Shown: piece by piece, positions 1 through 7,742 of the stretch | How the letters are laid out: each line of letters starts with the position of its first letter | Position numbering within the stretch: the first letter of the stretch is position 1 | Assembly (NCBI GenBank): GCA_021796055.1 | Contig: JAJYOS010000182.1 | Coordinates: 1 to 9,493 of the forward strand | Direction of reading: 5' to 3' | Length of the DNA: 9,493 nucleotides | Source of the DNA: Bacteroidota bacterium | GTDB taxonomy: Bacteria > Bacteroidota > Kryptoniia > Kryptoniales > JAKASW01 | The notes under the pieces: generated by a model | Databases searched by the model: none | Told to the model about the DNA's origin: nothing | What the model saw: the letters and a program-made list of their open reading frames with translations, nothing else | Made by a program: the position numbers and the translations under genes

Positions 1-35
1 GCTGCCGGAAGCATGAACCATAACATCAGAGATAC

Positions 36-40
36 GGAGG
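36..40 (+). promoter_or_regulatory. Shine-Dalgarno deciding the beta-barrel gene start
   Basis: GGAGG lies 8 nt before the ATG at 49 and downstream of the alternative ATG at 13. It therefore supports the shorter protein that begins directly with its signal peptide. Confidence 0.75.
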
Positions 41-48
41 TTATCACC

Positions 49-702
49 ATGAAGAAGCTTTCCTTTCCCATCATCCTTGCAGTCCTATCGGCTCCGATAG
101 TCTGCCGGGCTCAACTTATCAGCTCGTTCGGAGTCAAAGGCGCCTTCACATCCACTTCGCAGATAATGGCGCATCCATTTGCATCGACGGGCTGCTGGAC
201 AAGCAGCAGCACCTCGGCGGAACAAGGTTTCGATGTCGCCGCCTTTGCGGAATGGCCCGCCCTTCCATTGCTTTCGATAGTCACACAGGTCGAGTACGGC
301 AGGGGTGGATCAAAAATCGAATACACCGTCGATGAGAATTCCTCCGTTACCGGCTTCGCTTCCACAATTGGCCACCTCGATTACATCTCCATACCTGTAA
401 TGGCGAAATTTTCCCTGCTACAGGGCTCCGTCACCCCTTACGTTTTTGGGGGACCAAGGGTCGATTTCCTGGTGGGTTACAGCGGCTCTCAGATTCAACC
501 CACGGGAGTTTCTATCTACAGCCAGTTCAGGAAGACGATGCTGGGATGGAGTACCGGAATCGGCATAGAGACATCGACGATCCTGCCGGTGGATCTACTG
601 GCCGAGCTCAGGTATAACATCGATCTCCTCGATTCATTCAACAACGCCGGGCTGACATTCAGGAACCAGACAGTCGACCTATGGTTTGGTGTGGCAGTGT
701 GA
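49..702 (+). CDS. PorT-like outer-membrane beta-barrel protein
   Basis: Predicted secreted protein of 217 aa. An in-frame ATG exists at 13, but I chose 49 because GGAGG at 36-40 sits 8 nt before it and the protein then opens with a signal peptide: basic MKK, a hydrophobic stretch to about residue 18, and a likely signal peptidase I cut after Ala21 (CRA|Q). Cys19 is not in a convincing lipobox (PIVC). The mature part alternates short amphipathic strands with Gly/Asn-rich turns. Residues 110-145 (YISIPVMAKFSL, then VTPYVFGGPRVDFLVGY) match the pattern of the PorT-type outer-membrane beta-barrel family (Pfam OMP_b-brl_2) common in the FCB group. At about 195 mature residues it fits a small 8-strand barrel. 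The last residue is Val rather than the usual Phe. Specific role unknown: it may be structural or a small pore. It converges on radC, so it is transcribed separately; its promoter lies left of the window. Confidence 0.8.
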   Translation: MKKLSFPIILAVLSAPIVCRAQLISSFGVKGAFTSTSQIMAHPFASTGCWTSSSTSAEQGFDVAAFAEWPALPLLSIVTQVEYGRGGSKIEYTVDENSSVTGFASTIGHLDYISIPVMAKFSLLQGSVTPYVFGGPRVDFLVGYSGSQIQPTGVSIYSQFRKTMLGWSTGIGIETSTILPVDLLAELRYNIDLLDSFNNAGLTFRNQTVDLWFGVAV

Positions 703-751
703 CCGGTGCAACTCGTAAGTCGACCGATAGACTTGGCATGAGTCCGGATCT

Positions 752-1498
752 TCAAATGTGGCCGGCGTTCTTCATGCTGAGATAGCCCGTCGGGCCGACG
801 ATGATGTGGTCGTGCACCGGAATGTCCAGGAACTCGCCCGAATAGACGAGGTCTTTGGTTATCTGGATGTCTTCCTTGCTCGGATCGAGCTTCCCGCTCG
901 GGTGGTTGTGAACGACGATTATGCTGGCCGCGTCTTCGAGTATGGCAAACTTGAAAACGGCCCGGGCATCGACAAGGCTGGCGCTCAACGTACCTTCCGT
1001 CATCGTCTTTACACGCTTCACCCTGCCTGATGTGCTGAGGGCGATCACCTTGAACACTTCCCTTCTCTCACCTGCGAAGTCACGCATGATGAATTTGTAT
1101 ACTGCTTCGGGATTGTTCAGGAGCGGCGTGGTCCCCGTTGAAACATTCTGAAGGCGCCTTCCGATCTCGAACGCGGCGGCTAAAGTGATTCCCTTCACGG
1201 TTCCAATTCCCGCGACTCCCGAAAGTTCCAGTGCGTCCCTCATGGAAAGCAGGGCCATTGAATTGTCGAATGCCATCATCAATTCCCGCGCGACATCCAC
1301 CGCGGTCCGCGACATCGATTTAGTCCTGGTCCCCGTTCGCAATAGAATCGCCAACAGCTCAACGTCTGAAAGCTTCGTGGCTCCCTGAGAAAGGAGCTTC
1401 TCCCTGGGTTTTTCACTGTCAGGCCATTCACGCAGAGTACGCGTGCCGGTGCTTTCCCGCACCGTCACGGTTTCGTCTTCTCTGGAACCCTCATACAT
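752..1498 (-). CDS. radC: RadC family protein (JAB1/MPN-type metallo-domain)
   Basis: Protein of 248 aa from the chosen start; RadC proteins are usually about 220-230 aa. A helix-hairpin-helix-like stretch (GVAGIGTVKG) lies at residues 94-103. The C-terminal RadC/JAB1 domain carries the metal-site signature HNHPSG at 197-202 with Ser207 and Asp210 downstream (PSKED), plus a Glu at 168 (TEGTLS). The family was once linked to DNA repair, but its cellular function is still unsettled. Where many RadC proteins read HPRE before the metal motif, this one reads DARA (177-180). Start choice: an upstream in-frame ATG at 1513 has no ribosome site, while the ATG at 1498 has AGGGGG 5 nt upstream. TATAAC at about 1515-1520 (minus strand) could be a weak -10 box, but no matching -35 was seen. 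It follows the LpoA-like gene by 56 nt and may be the last gene of that transcript. Confidence 0.95.
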   Translation of the reverse strand: MYEGSREDETVTVRESTGTRTLREWPDSEKPREKLLSQGATKLSDVELLAILLRTGTRTKSMSRTAVDVARELMMAFDNSMALLSMRDALELSGVAGIGTVKGITLAAAFEIGRRLQNVSTGTTPLLNNPEAVYKFIMRDFAGERREVFKVIALSTSGRVKRVKTMTEGTLSASLVDARAVFKFAILEDAASIIVVHNHPSGKLDPSKEDIQITKDLVYSGEFLDIPVHDHIIVGPTGYLSMKNAGHI

Positions 1499-1503
1499 AG
1501 CAG

Positions 1504-1509
1504 CCCCCT
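1504..1509 (-). promoter_or_regulatory. Shine-Dalgarno deciding the radC start
   Basis: On the minus strand AGGGGG lies 5 nt before the ATG at 1498. The longer alternative start at 1513 is preceded by an A/T-rich stretch with no purine-rich site, so the shorter reading is preferred. Confidence 0.55.
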
Positions 1510-1554
1510 GCATTTGTTATAAGTCCAGTTTTTGAAGCAGCTTAATGTCCGCTT

Positions 1555-3489
1555 CTAATTTGTGTTTAATTCGCCGAGATCGACTATGTTTCCATTCTTG
1601 AATTGAAGAATGTGCAAGTATCTATTTGAATTGTTGTCTCCGAAAGAAATCATGGAGTGAAGGCCCGTGTAAGTCTGCGACTTCAGCCCAGACTCGATCC
1701 CTGACCTTGTGGTGACGCCGGCGCTTATCTGAGTTAGGAGATCGTTGGCAATATCGTAGCCGTATGAGACTACCCTGTCGAACTCGGCGTCGGATATTTG
1801 CGAAAGCGAGTCGGTCGCGGCGACGAAAGGCTGGGAATTGGTTTGAAAGTACGTGTCGCTGCAAAAAATTACACCATCTACGTAAAGATCGTTCGTGGAA
1901 AGCTGGTTCAAGTCGTACCAGTCGTCAGTTCCGAGTATCTGCGTCTTCACGTTGTAGTACGCGAGCTGCGCCCCGACGATTCCGATGTCGCTCGAAGAAG
2001 TCAACGGTATGAATATCGCGTCGAGCGATCGAAGAGCGTCGAACTCTCCAAGCGAAGTCAAAGTATCTATCGGTATCCCAAGCGAGTCAGCGACGCGGAC
2101 CGGGTTGTTCCCGAAGAGATCGTAAGCGTCCATCTTCGTATACGAATTACCGAGCGAGTCCGTGTACGCGGGCGGGATATAAGGCCGAATTCGTTGTTGT
2201 TGCTGCGGCGTAAGCGTTCCAACATCGACATAAGGCTCGCCGAGAAGCGCGGCGGCTGACTTTATCTGGTCTATCGGCTGCGAGAGGTCGGTCTCGCCGC
2301 TCTCAAAATACGCGACCGCAACTGGCGGCGTACCAAGAGAGTCCAGTCGCTGCACGAAGTACTGGGAAATTATCCTGCCGTAGGATCCGGACGGCGAGAG
2401 AACCGCGATTCGCTTCTCGTGAAGGACGTTCACGGCGTAATCTGCCATGGCATAGGCCCTCGTCTTGAAATTCGGATTTGCTTGGAATACGTACGGATTA
2501 CCTTTTGTCAGCCCGACATCGGTCGCCGTCGGAGAAATCAGCGGAAGACTGTTCTGGTCGGCAAGTTTGGCCACGGCTGATACTTCGTTGCTGTATACGG
2601 GTCCGATCACTGCCTTGACGCTGTGGTCCGCACCGAGGGAAAGCATGTCTGAAAACAGGTTCGGCATCACGCCCGAGTAGTTCTTGAGCACGAGGCCGAC
2701 TTTGGTAGTGGCGTGCGCGTTATAATTGTCAAGCGCGAGCTGAATACCCAGAAGCAATCTGTCTCCCACACCGCTTCCATACTCGAGCGGAAGAAGCGCG
2801 CCAATCTTGATAGGTGACAGGTTGAGCAAGCTGTCTCCCGAGATTCTTTGAAGCCACCTGTTTACCTCGCCGCTGCCGACTCCCTGCTGTGGATACGACT
2901 GCGAGAAATTTTTCAAGATAGCCTCGGCTTTCCCGAGCTTATCCGAGAAGTAAGCCCGGCGCGCGAACCCGACAGCGATGGTGACCGCGGACAGCCTGCT
3001 GTGGCAGGTCGCATAAAGATTCTCTATATCGCTGAAGCTGAGGTTATGAGCGACGAGGGTATGCAAACTGGCCACTGCCTGATCCCTGATCACGCCATTG
3101 ACGGATGAGTCTATCGCAGTTACGAACTCGTCGGCAGCCTGCAGATAATTGCTGAGCTCGTAGTAGTTAGCGCCAAGTATGTAAATCATATCATACCTGT
3201 GCTGATCCCCCGGGAATTTAACAAGGAAGGTGTCGATAACGGCAGCGGATTCCTGGTACTTTCTCAGGTTAAACAGCGAGCGAGCGCCGTAATAGAACGA
3301 TTCCGCCGACCTCTGGTTGAGGGAATCGTCCATCACTTCGCGGAAATATTGAAGAGCAGTAGAGTAGTCCCCCTGTCTGAAACTCTGAAGTCCGAGGTTG
3401 TAGTTGGTCTCGTCCGTTTGATTGAAAACCACCTGGGAGAACGCAGTAGAGGCTACGAGGATGACCAGAAAAGCGGCGATAAGCTTCAT
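1555..3489 (-). CDS. Periplasmic TPR plus type 1 periplasmic-binding-fold protein (LpoA-like)
   Basis: Secreted protein of 644 aa. Residues 1-19 form a signal peptide (MKL, hydrophobic core, AFS|Q) without a lipobox Cys, so it is predicted soluble in the periplasm. Residues 25-215 are helical TPR-like repeats (for example NYNLGLQSFRQGDYSTALQY). From about 226 a type 1 periplasmic-binding fold begins: PIKIGALLPL, then IGPVYSNEV (295-303), PLISPTATD (316-324), VFQANPN (334-340) and KRIAVLSPSGSYG (359-371). The fold resumes at 489-524 (LDAIFIPLTSSSDIG, then ILGTDDWYD from 518) after an insertion of roughly 75 residues. TPR followed by this fold is the architecture of LpoA/YraM, the outer-membrane activator of penicillin-binding protein 1A; the second half also resembles LivK amino-acid binding proteins. 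No ABC permease or ATPase genes are nearby, which disfavours transport. The ATG follows the stop of the upstream TPR gene by 2 nt with a weak GGAAAAGA site. LpoA-like is a structural call; PBP activation is inference. Confidence 0.85.
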   Translation of the reverse strand: MKLIAAFLVILVASTAFSQVVFNQTDETNYNLGLQSFRQGDYSTALQYFREVMDDSLNQRSAESFYYGARSLFNLRKYQESAAVIDTFLVKFPGDQHRYDMIYILGANYYELSNYLQAADEFVTAIDSSVNGVIRDQAVASLHTLVAHNLSFSDIENLYATCHSRLSAVTIAVGFARRAYFSDKLGKAEAILKNFSQSYPQQGVGSGEVNRWLQRISGDSLLNLSPIKIGALLPLEYGSGVGDRLLLGIQLALDNYNAHATTKVGLVLKNYSGVMPNLFSDMLSLGADHSVKAVIGPVYSNEVSAVAKLADQNSLPLISPTATDVGLTKGNPYVFQANPNFKTRAYAMADYAVNVLHEKRIAVLSPSGSYGRIISQYFVQRLDSLGTPPVAVAYFESGETDLSQPIDQIKSAAALLGEPYVDVGTLTPQQQQRIRPYIPPAYTDSLGNSYTKMDAYDLFGNNPVRVADSLGIPIDTLTSLGEFDALRSLDAIFIPLTSSSDIGIVGAQLAYYNVKTQILGTDDWYDLNQLSTNDLYVDGVIFCSDTYFQTNSQPFVAATDSLSQISDAEFDRVVSYGYDIANDLLTQISAGVTTRSGIESGLKSQTYTGLHSMISFGDNNSNRYLHILQFKNGNIVDLGELNTN

Positions 3490-3491
3490 CG

Positions 3492-4394
3492 TCAGTGTCT
3501 TTTCCGCTTCCTGTTTATTTTGGAAATTCGTTCAAGCGTTTCGGAATCGTCTTCCACGATGGCATTAGCTTCCGCGAGTTCGTCGAAGATCGTGCGAGCT
3601 TTTTCGTCTTCCCCGATTGCGCTGTAAAGGTTCGCAAGGGCCTGGAGCACCTCCGCGCTTCTCGGGTTGATGCTGAGCGCCCGGGTAAGATAAAATTCCG
3701 ATTCGCCGGTCCTGCCAAGCTCCAGAAGTATCTTCCCGCACATGAACCAGCCGGGATAAAAATCTGGATCCGTGTCGATAAGAAGCGTGAATTCTTCGAG
3801 CGCCTCACGGAGGTCACCGAGCATGTAGTACGCAGTCGCGAGATCGAGCCTGAATTCCACGGATGACTCGTTTATGCCGAGCTCGCGCTTCAGGTATTTT
3901 ATGGAATTGGGAAAATCTTTACGCTTGAGATATACCCTGCCGAGAAGCCCATTCGCGTCGGGGTACTTCGCGTCCGATTTCAGAACGAGCCGCACTTCCG
4001 ACAGAGCCTCATCGTAATTGTCGCTTTCGAGAAAGATCGTTGCAAGCGCGAGGTGAACGCTCGGATTGCGCCAGGATGTCAGCTTCCTTAGAAGAGGAAA
4101 CGCGCGCTCCATTTCACCCACATTAAAATAGAAGCTCCCGAGCGCGTATGCCAGCCTGTAATCATCGGGCATCCGCTCGAGCGCGTCTTGTAGAAGATTC
4201 TCCGCAGCATCATAATTGTGGAGCCCGAGATAAATCTCGGCAAGCTTGAGGTAGGCATCGGTATAATCAGGGTCCCTTGCGATGATCCTCCTCAGGATCT
4301 GAATCGCGTGCAGAGGCTTGTCTTCGCCGAGGAAGCCAACCGCCTCGTCGATCATTATCTTTACGGCTTCACTCGATCGTTCTGTTAATCCCAT
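3492..4394 (-). CDS. Tetratricopeptide repeat protein, cytoplasmic
   Basis: Protein of about 300 aa made almost entirely of TPR units. From the chosen start, about eight consecutive repeats of close to 34 residues cover residues 11-280, with recognisable cores such as AYLKLAEIYLGLHNYDAAE, RLAYALGSFYFNVGEMERA and LDLATAYYMLGDLREALEE. TPR solenoids bind partner proteins; the partner is not shown by sequence. No signal peptide or membrane segment is visible, so it is probably cytoplasmic. The C-terminus is strongly basic (KINRKRKRH). Start choice is uncertain: the frame also opens with a TTG at 4415, 28 nt after guaA, but neither that nor the ATG at 4394 has a good ribosome site, and I prefer the ATG. 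Its TGA is 2 nt before the LpoA-like start, so the two are likely translationally coupled and probably act in one process, even though one product is secreted. Confidence 0.85.
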   Translation of the reverse strand: MGLTERSSEAVKIMIDEAVGFLGEDKPLHAIQILRRIIARDPDYTDAYLKLAEIYLGLHNYDAAENLLQDALERMPDDYRLAYALGSFYFNVGEMERAFPLLRKLTSWRNPSVHLALATIFLESDNYDEALSEVRLVLKSDAKYPDANGLLGRVYLKRKDFPNSIKYLKRELGINESSVEFRLDLATAYYMLGDLREALEEFTLLIDTDPDFYPGWFMCGKILLELGRTGESEFYLTRALSINPRSAEVLQALANLYSAIGEDEKARTIFDELAEANAIVEDDSETLERISKINRKRKRH

Positions 4395-4443
4395 CTCTTG
4401 ATTCAATTTCGTCAAGTGAAGATAAGGGCTCGAAATGAAAGTT

Positions 4444-5976
4444 TCACTCCCATTCGATGGTCGCCGGAGGTTTGCTGCTGATGTCGTACACGACCCTGTT
4501 CACGCCCCGCACTTCGTTAATGATCCTGTTTGACACCTTGGCAAGGAGCTCGTACGGGATCAACGCCCAATCGGCAGTCATTCCATCTTCGCTGGTGACG
4601 GCACGCAGCGCGATCGTGTACTCGTACGTTCGTTCGTCGCCCATGACGCCCACTGATTGCACAGGCAGGAGTACCGCGAACGCCTGCCAGATGTCGGTGT
4701 AAATTCCATGCTTCCTGATCTCGTCGATGAAGATATCGTCCGCCTGTCGCAGGATCTCCAGTTTTTCGGAAGTTATGTCGCTGAGTATCCTGACGGCCAG
4801 CCCCGGACCTGGAAACGGGTGGCGGTCGATTATGTCCGACGAAATCCCGAGCGCGCGCCCGACCTGCCTCACTTCGTCCTTGAACAGGAGCCTGAACGGC
4901 TCGATGAGCTTCAGCTTCATCACATCGGGAAGCCCGCCGACGTTATGGTGCGTCTTGATCTTGGCTGAAGGGCCCTTGTGGGATTGCGACTCTATAACAT
5001 CAGGATAAAGCGTCCCCTGGGCAAGGAACTCCACATCTTTTATCTCGTGCGCCACCTTTTCGAATACCTCGATGAAGGTGTTGCCGATTATCTTCCGCTT
5101 CTTCTCCGGGTCGGTGACGCCGCGCAGCTTATTCAGGAAAGTCTCCGACGCGTCGACATGATGAAGGTTCATGTCGAAATTCTTCCTGAAGTACTCGACT
5201 ACGTTTTTGCTTTCGTCTTTCCGCATGAGTCCGTTGTCGATGTGGACCGCGTGAAGCTGACTTCCTATCGCCCGTTGAAGGAGAACTGCCGCGACTGCCG
5301 AATCGACGCCGCCGCTCATCGCGCAAATGACTTTTCCTGTTCCGACTTTCGATCTTATTTCCCGCGTGGTCTCTTCTATGAAATTTCCCGGCTCCCAGTC
5401 GGTCTTGCAACCGCAGACCCCAACGACGAAGTTGCCGAGTATCTCTTTCCCTTTCGACGTGTGGACCACCTCTGGGTGGAACTGCACTCCGAAAATCTTC
5501 TTCTGCTCCGACTTGAAAGCCGCCACCGGCGAATTATCCGTGTGGGCGATCGGGACAAAACCGGCAGGCAGTTTCGTGACTTTATCCGCGTGGCTCATCC
5601 ATACCTTGGAGACGTCTCCTATATTTCGCAGGAGATCCTTCGAATCGTCAACGATGAGAATCGCCTTACCGAATTCCTGGTGCGCCGACCGATCGACTTC
5701 ACCGCCGAGTTGATTGGCAATAACCTGCAGGCCGTAACATATCCCGAGGACGGGGACTCCCGCATCGAAAATCCTTCTGTCGGGAAGGGGGGCGTTGGGC
5801 TGGTACACGCTTGATGGACCGCCCGACAGTATGATGCCCTTAGGCGCAAGTTCCTTTATTTTATCGTAGGGGAAATCGAAGTTTTCCACAAGGCTCAGCA
5901 CATTCAGTTCGCGGACTCTCCGCGCGATAAGCTGAGTGTATTGAGCACCAAAATCTAAAATTAGAATCTTATCCAT
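4444..5976 (-). CDS. guaA: GMP synthase (glutamine-hydrolysing)
   Basis: Full-length 510-aa enzyme converting XMP to GMP with ATP and glutamine, the last step of guanine nucleotide synthesis, in the cytosol. The N-terminal class I glutamine amidotransferase starts at [13 protein letters not shown] and has the nucleophile Cys80 in GICYG and the His167/Glu169 pair in FHPEV. The ATP pyrophosphatase domain has its P-loop SGGVDS at 221-226. The C-terminal part has [13 protein letters not shown] (318-330), RHPFPGPGL (385-393) and the family's usual ending TIEWE. All key residues are present with no truncation. The ATG at 5976 gives the expected N-terminus; the ribosome site is weak (GAAAAG only 3 nt away). 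It has a 400-nt gap upstream, so it may have its own promoter, and the TPR gene follows closely. Confidence 0.98.
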   Translation of the reverse strand: MDKILILDFGAQYTQLIARRVRELNVLSLVENFDFPYDKIKELAPKGIILSGGPSSVYQPNAPLPDRRIFDAGVPVLGICYGLQVIANQLGGEVDRSAHQEFGKAILIVDDSKDLLRNIGDVSKVWMSHADKVTKLPAGFVPIAHTDNSPVAAFKSEQKKIFGVQFHPEVVHTSKGKEILGNFVVGVCGCKTDWEPGNFIEETTREIRSKVGTGKVICAMSGGVDSAVAAVLLQRAIGSQLHAVHIDNGLMRKDESKNVVEYFRKNFDMNLHHVDASETFLNKLRGVTDPEKKRKIIGNTFIEVFEKVAHEIKDVEFLAQGTLYPDVIESQSHKGPSAKIKTHHNVGGLPDVMKLKLIEPFRLLFKDEVRQVGRALGISSDIIDRHPFPGPGLAVRILSDITSEKLEILRQADDIFIDEIRKHGIYTDIWQAFAVLLPVQSVGVMGDERTYEYTIALRAVTSEDGMTADWALIPYELLAKVSNRIINEVRGVNRVVYDISSKPPATIEWE

Positions 5977-6376
5977 TTACTTTTCAGTCTTATTGTCTGG
6001 AAAAGGATGTCAGCTAATTCGTCTCTGCTGAACTGAAAATGTTATACAACGTCTCGGGTCACGGCATTCGAGGCGCCGATTCGCATGACGTGCGATCTGG
6101 AATTGTTGTATGGTATTCACCCATCTCAGCGGTTGTCGGACGAACATGACTCCCACTCTGTACTATAGTTCTGCACCCGATCACCGAAATCGATTCCGAA
6201 AGTTGCCACCCAGAGATGTCCCGCGAAAGTCTCAACGCTTGATCAATTCCTGCCGGATAAAGATGAGTCCATTCACATCGCTGTCGTTCCAGTTCACAAA
6301 CAATTTGACCAATTCTGCTTGATTCCACAAGCGCAGACTCCGGATCTCGACAGGGCGTATCAGGAGAGGACGATTC
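5977..6376. other. 400-nt spacer between gcvPA and guaA
   Basis: The longest stretch without a confident gene. It contains one doubtful minus-strand ORF (6059-6328, entered separately). The guaA-proximal part has an 8-bp inverted repeat, TTTTCAGT (5981-5988) with ACTGAAAA (6032-6039), separated by 43 nt, and a TATAAC sequence on the minus strand around 6042-6047 that could be a -10 box without a clear -35. I saw no terminator with a T-run after gcvPA, no purine-riboswitch core, no tRNA and no recognisable remnant of gcvPB, the gene expected next to gcvPA. Confidence 0.5.
6059..6328 (-). CDS. Doubtful small ORF, 89 aa, function unknown
   Basis: Open frame beginning with GTG at 6328, 48 nt after the gcvPA stop. 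GGAG on the minus strand (6338-6341) sits 9 nt before the GTG, the same start-codon and spacing arrangement as gcvPA itself, which is the main argument that it is real. The product is polar, with no signal peptide, membrane segment or motif I recognise. It has four Cys residues, but not in a metal-binding pattern. A short plus-strand frame also covers part of the region, and nothing here resembles a known family, so it may equally be a chance ORF in a spacer. Confidence 0.25.
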   Translation of the reverse strand: MESSRIGQIVCELERQRCEWTHLYPAGIDQALRLSRDISGWQLSESISVIGCRTIVQSGSHVRPTTAEMGEYHTTIPDRTSCESAPRMP

Positions 6377-7717
6377 TCACCGCGCAAAAGCTTTCAGCAG
6401 ATCCACGTATTCATCAAGTTCGGCGCGAGTCCGCTTCTCAGTCACTGCCACAAGAAGACCTATTTCCGAAGGATACAACGTTTCGACATCGACGCCCGCG
6501 AGAATCTTCTTCTTAAGACCCGCCTTTACAAGATCGGCGGCAGGAACCGGAGTCGAGATCAGGAACTCGTTGAAGAATGGCTGCTTATACTTCACCGCGA
6601 AACCTGGCACCTTCGCGACCTGCTCGGCAAGATAATGCGCCTTCGCGCCCGACTGCTCCGCGACTTCCCGGATGCCGTTCTTGCCCATCAGCGACATGTA
6701 GATGGTTGACGCGAGCATCATCAATCCTTCGTTCGTGCAGATATTCGATGTTGCCTTCTCACGCCTGATCTGCTGTTCGCGCGTTTGCAGCGTCAACACA
6801 TAGCCTTTCTTTCCTTCGGTATCCACGGTTACCCCCGCAAGCCTTCCCGGCAGACGGCGGATCAGCGCCTCCCTGACGGCAAAGATTCCGAGGAAGGGGC
6901 CACCGAGGCTCTGCGGAATACCAAGCGCCTGTCCCTCGCCGACAACGACGTCAGCCCCGTATTCCCCGGGAGGCGCAAGAAGGCCGAGCGAAATCGGAGA
7001 GGCATCGACAACGTAGAGAGCTCCCTTCGCGTGCGCGATCTCTCCGAGCGCGAAGACATCGCTGAGCGTGCCGAAGAATGAAGGCTGCTGCACCAGAAGC
7101 GCCGCAGTGTTTTCGTCGACAGCTTTCTTTGCGGTATCAAGGTCTGCGACGCCTTCCCGTGCGGGTATCTCGACGATCTCAAATCCCTGACCGTGCACGT
7201 AAGTCTTCACGACCCGCAAGTAAAACGGATGGATCGGATGCGCGGCAATTATCTTCTTTCGCCCGGTATGCGACACCGCCATCAGAGCAGCCTCCGCAAG
7301 ACCGCTGCCCGCATCGTAAAGCGACGCGTTCGAGACATCCATGCCTGTCAACCGGCATATCATGGTTTGATATTCGTAGATGGATTGAAGCGTCCCCTGA
7401 CTTACTTCAGCCTGGTACGGAGTATAGGCCGTGTAGAATTCCGATCTGCCAAGCATGGCGCCTATCGCGGACGGGATGAAATGGTCGTACGCTCCGGCCC
7501 CGAGGAACGAGACCGCATCCTGTGTGTTCACGTTCTTGCCGGCTAACGCCGAGACGTGCTTTGTCACCTCATATTCACTCATGGCGGGTGGAATATTCAG
7601 ATCGCCTTTCAACCTGATCTCCCGCGGAATATCCTTTATGAGCTCTTCGAAATCAGTGACTCCGACAGCTGCCAGCATGTCGCGCCGGTCATCGTCGGTA
7701 TTCGGGTAATAAGCCAC
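6377..7717 (-). CDS. gcvPA: Glycine dehydrogenase (aminomethyl-transferring) subunit 1
   Basis: Protein of 446 aa, the N-terminal half of the split glycine cleavage P-protein. The P-protein decarboxylates glycine with pyridoxal phosphate and passes the aminomethyl group to lipoyl-GcvH. The start MAYYPNTDDDRRDML lines up with subunit-1 family N-termini. Conserved stretches include FLGAGAYDHFIPS (71-83), YTAYTPYQAEVSQGTLQ (95-111), GEGQALGIPQSLGGPFLG (260-277) and SNICTNEGL (324-332). The pyridoxal-phosphate lysine lies in the other half (GcvPB), so this subunit needs a partner that is not encoded in the window. The start codon is GTG, supported by GGAG 9 nt upstream and by N-terminal alignment. 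It follows gcvH in the same direction after 117 nt. Length is normal and no lesion is visible. Confidence 0.97.
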   Translation of the reverse strand: MAYYPNTDDDRRDMLAAVGVTDFEELIKDIPREIRLKGDLNIPPAMSEYEVTKHVSALAGKNVNTQDAVSFLGAGAYDHFIPSAIGAMLGRSEFYTAYTPYQAEVSQGTLQSIYEYQTMICRLTGMDVSNASLYDAGSGLAEAALMAVSHTGRKKIIAAHPIHPFYLRVVKTYVHGQGFEIVEIPAREGVADLDTAKKAVDENTAALLVQQPSFFGTLSDVFALGEIAHAKGALYVVDASPISLGLLAPPGEYGADVVVGEGQALGIPQSLGGPFLGIFAVREALIRRLPGRLAGVTVDTEGKKGYVLTLQTREQQIRREKATSNICTNEGLMMLASTIYMSLMGKNGIREVAEQSGAKAHYLAEQVAKVPGFAVKYKQPFFNEFLISTPVPAADLVKAGLKKKILAGVDVETLYPSEIGLLVAVTEKRTRAELDEYVDLLKAFAR

Positions 7718-7726
7718 TTCTTAATT

Positions 7727-7730
7727 CTCC
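7727..7730 (-). promoter_or_regulatory. Shine-Dalgarno supporting the GTG start of gcvPA
   Basis: GGAG on the minus strand lies 9 nt before the GTG at 7717. No in-frame ATG in the vicinity gives the conserved N-terminus, so this site fixes GTG as the start. Confidence 0.65.
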
Positions 7731-7742
7731 GTTTTATTAAGT

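Noticed and set aside
703..751. Possible terminator between the convergent barrel gene and radC (AAGTC at 717-721, GACTT at 730-734)
   Set aside because: The stem is only 5 bp, has an 8-nt loop and no T-run on either strand.
1798..2259. Plus-strand open frame of 153 codons
   Set aside because: Antisense to the LpoA-like gene, with very high Arg and Val content and no recognisable domain or ribosome site.
1555..3489. Substrate-binding protein of a branched-chain amino-acid ABC transporter
   Set aside because: The fold matches in part, but the N-terminal TPR region, the large insertion and the absence of permease and ATPase genes make a transport role less likely than an LpoA-like role.
4978..5814. 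Long plus-strand open frame of 278 codons
   Set aside because: It lies wholly antisense to guaA, whose conserved motifs are intact in the other strand; its translation resembles no family and is Arg/Asp-rich as expected of an antisense shadow.
5977..6376. Purine riboswitch upstream of guaA, or a gcvPB remnant
   Set aside because: No purine-aptamer core was seen, and translations of the spacer show none of the conserved GcvPB motifs.
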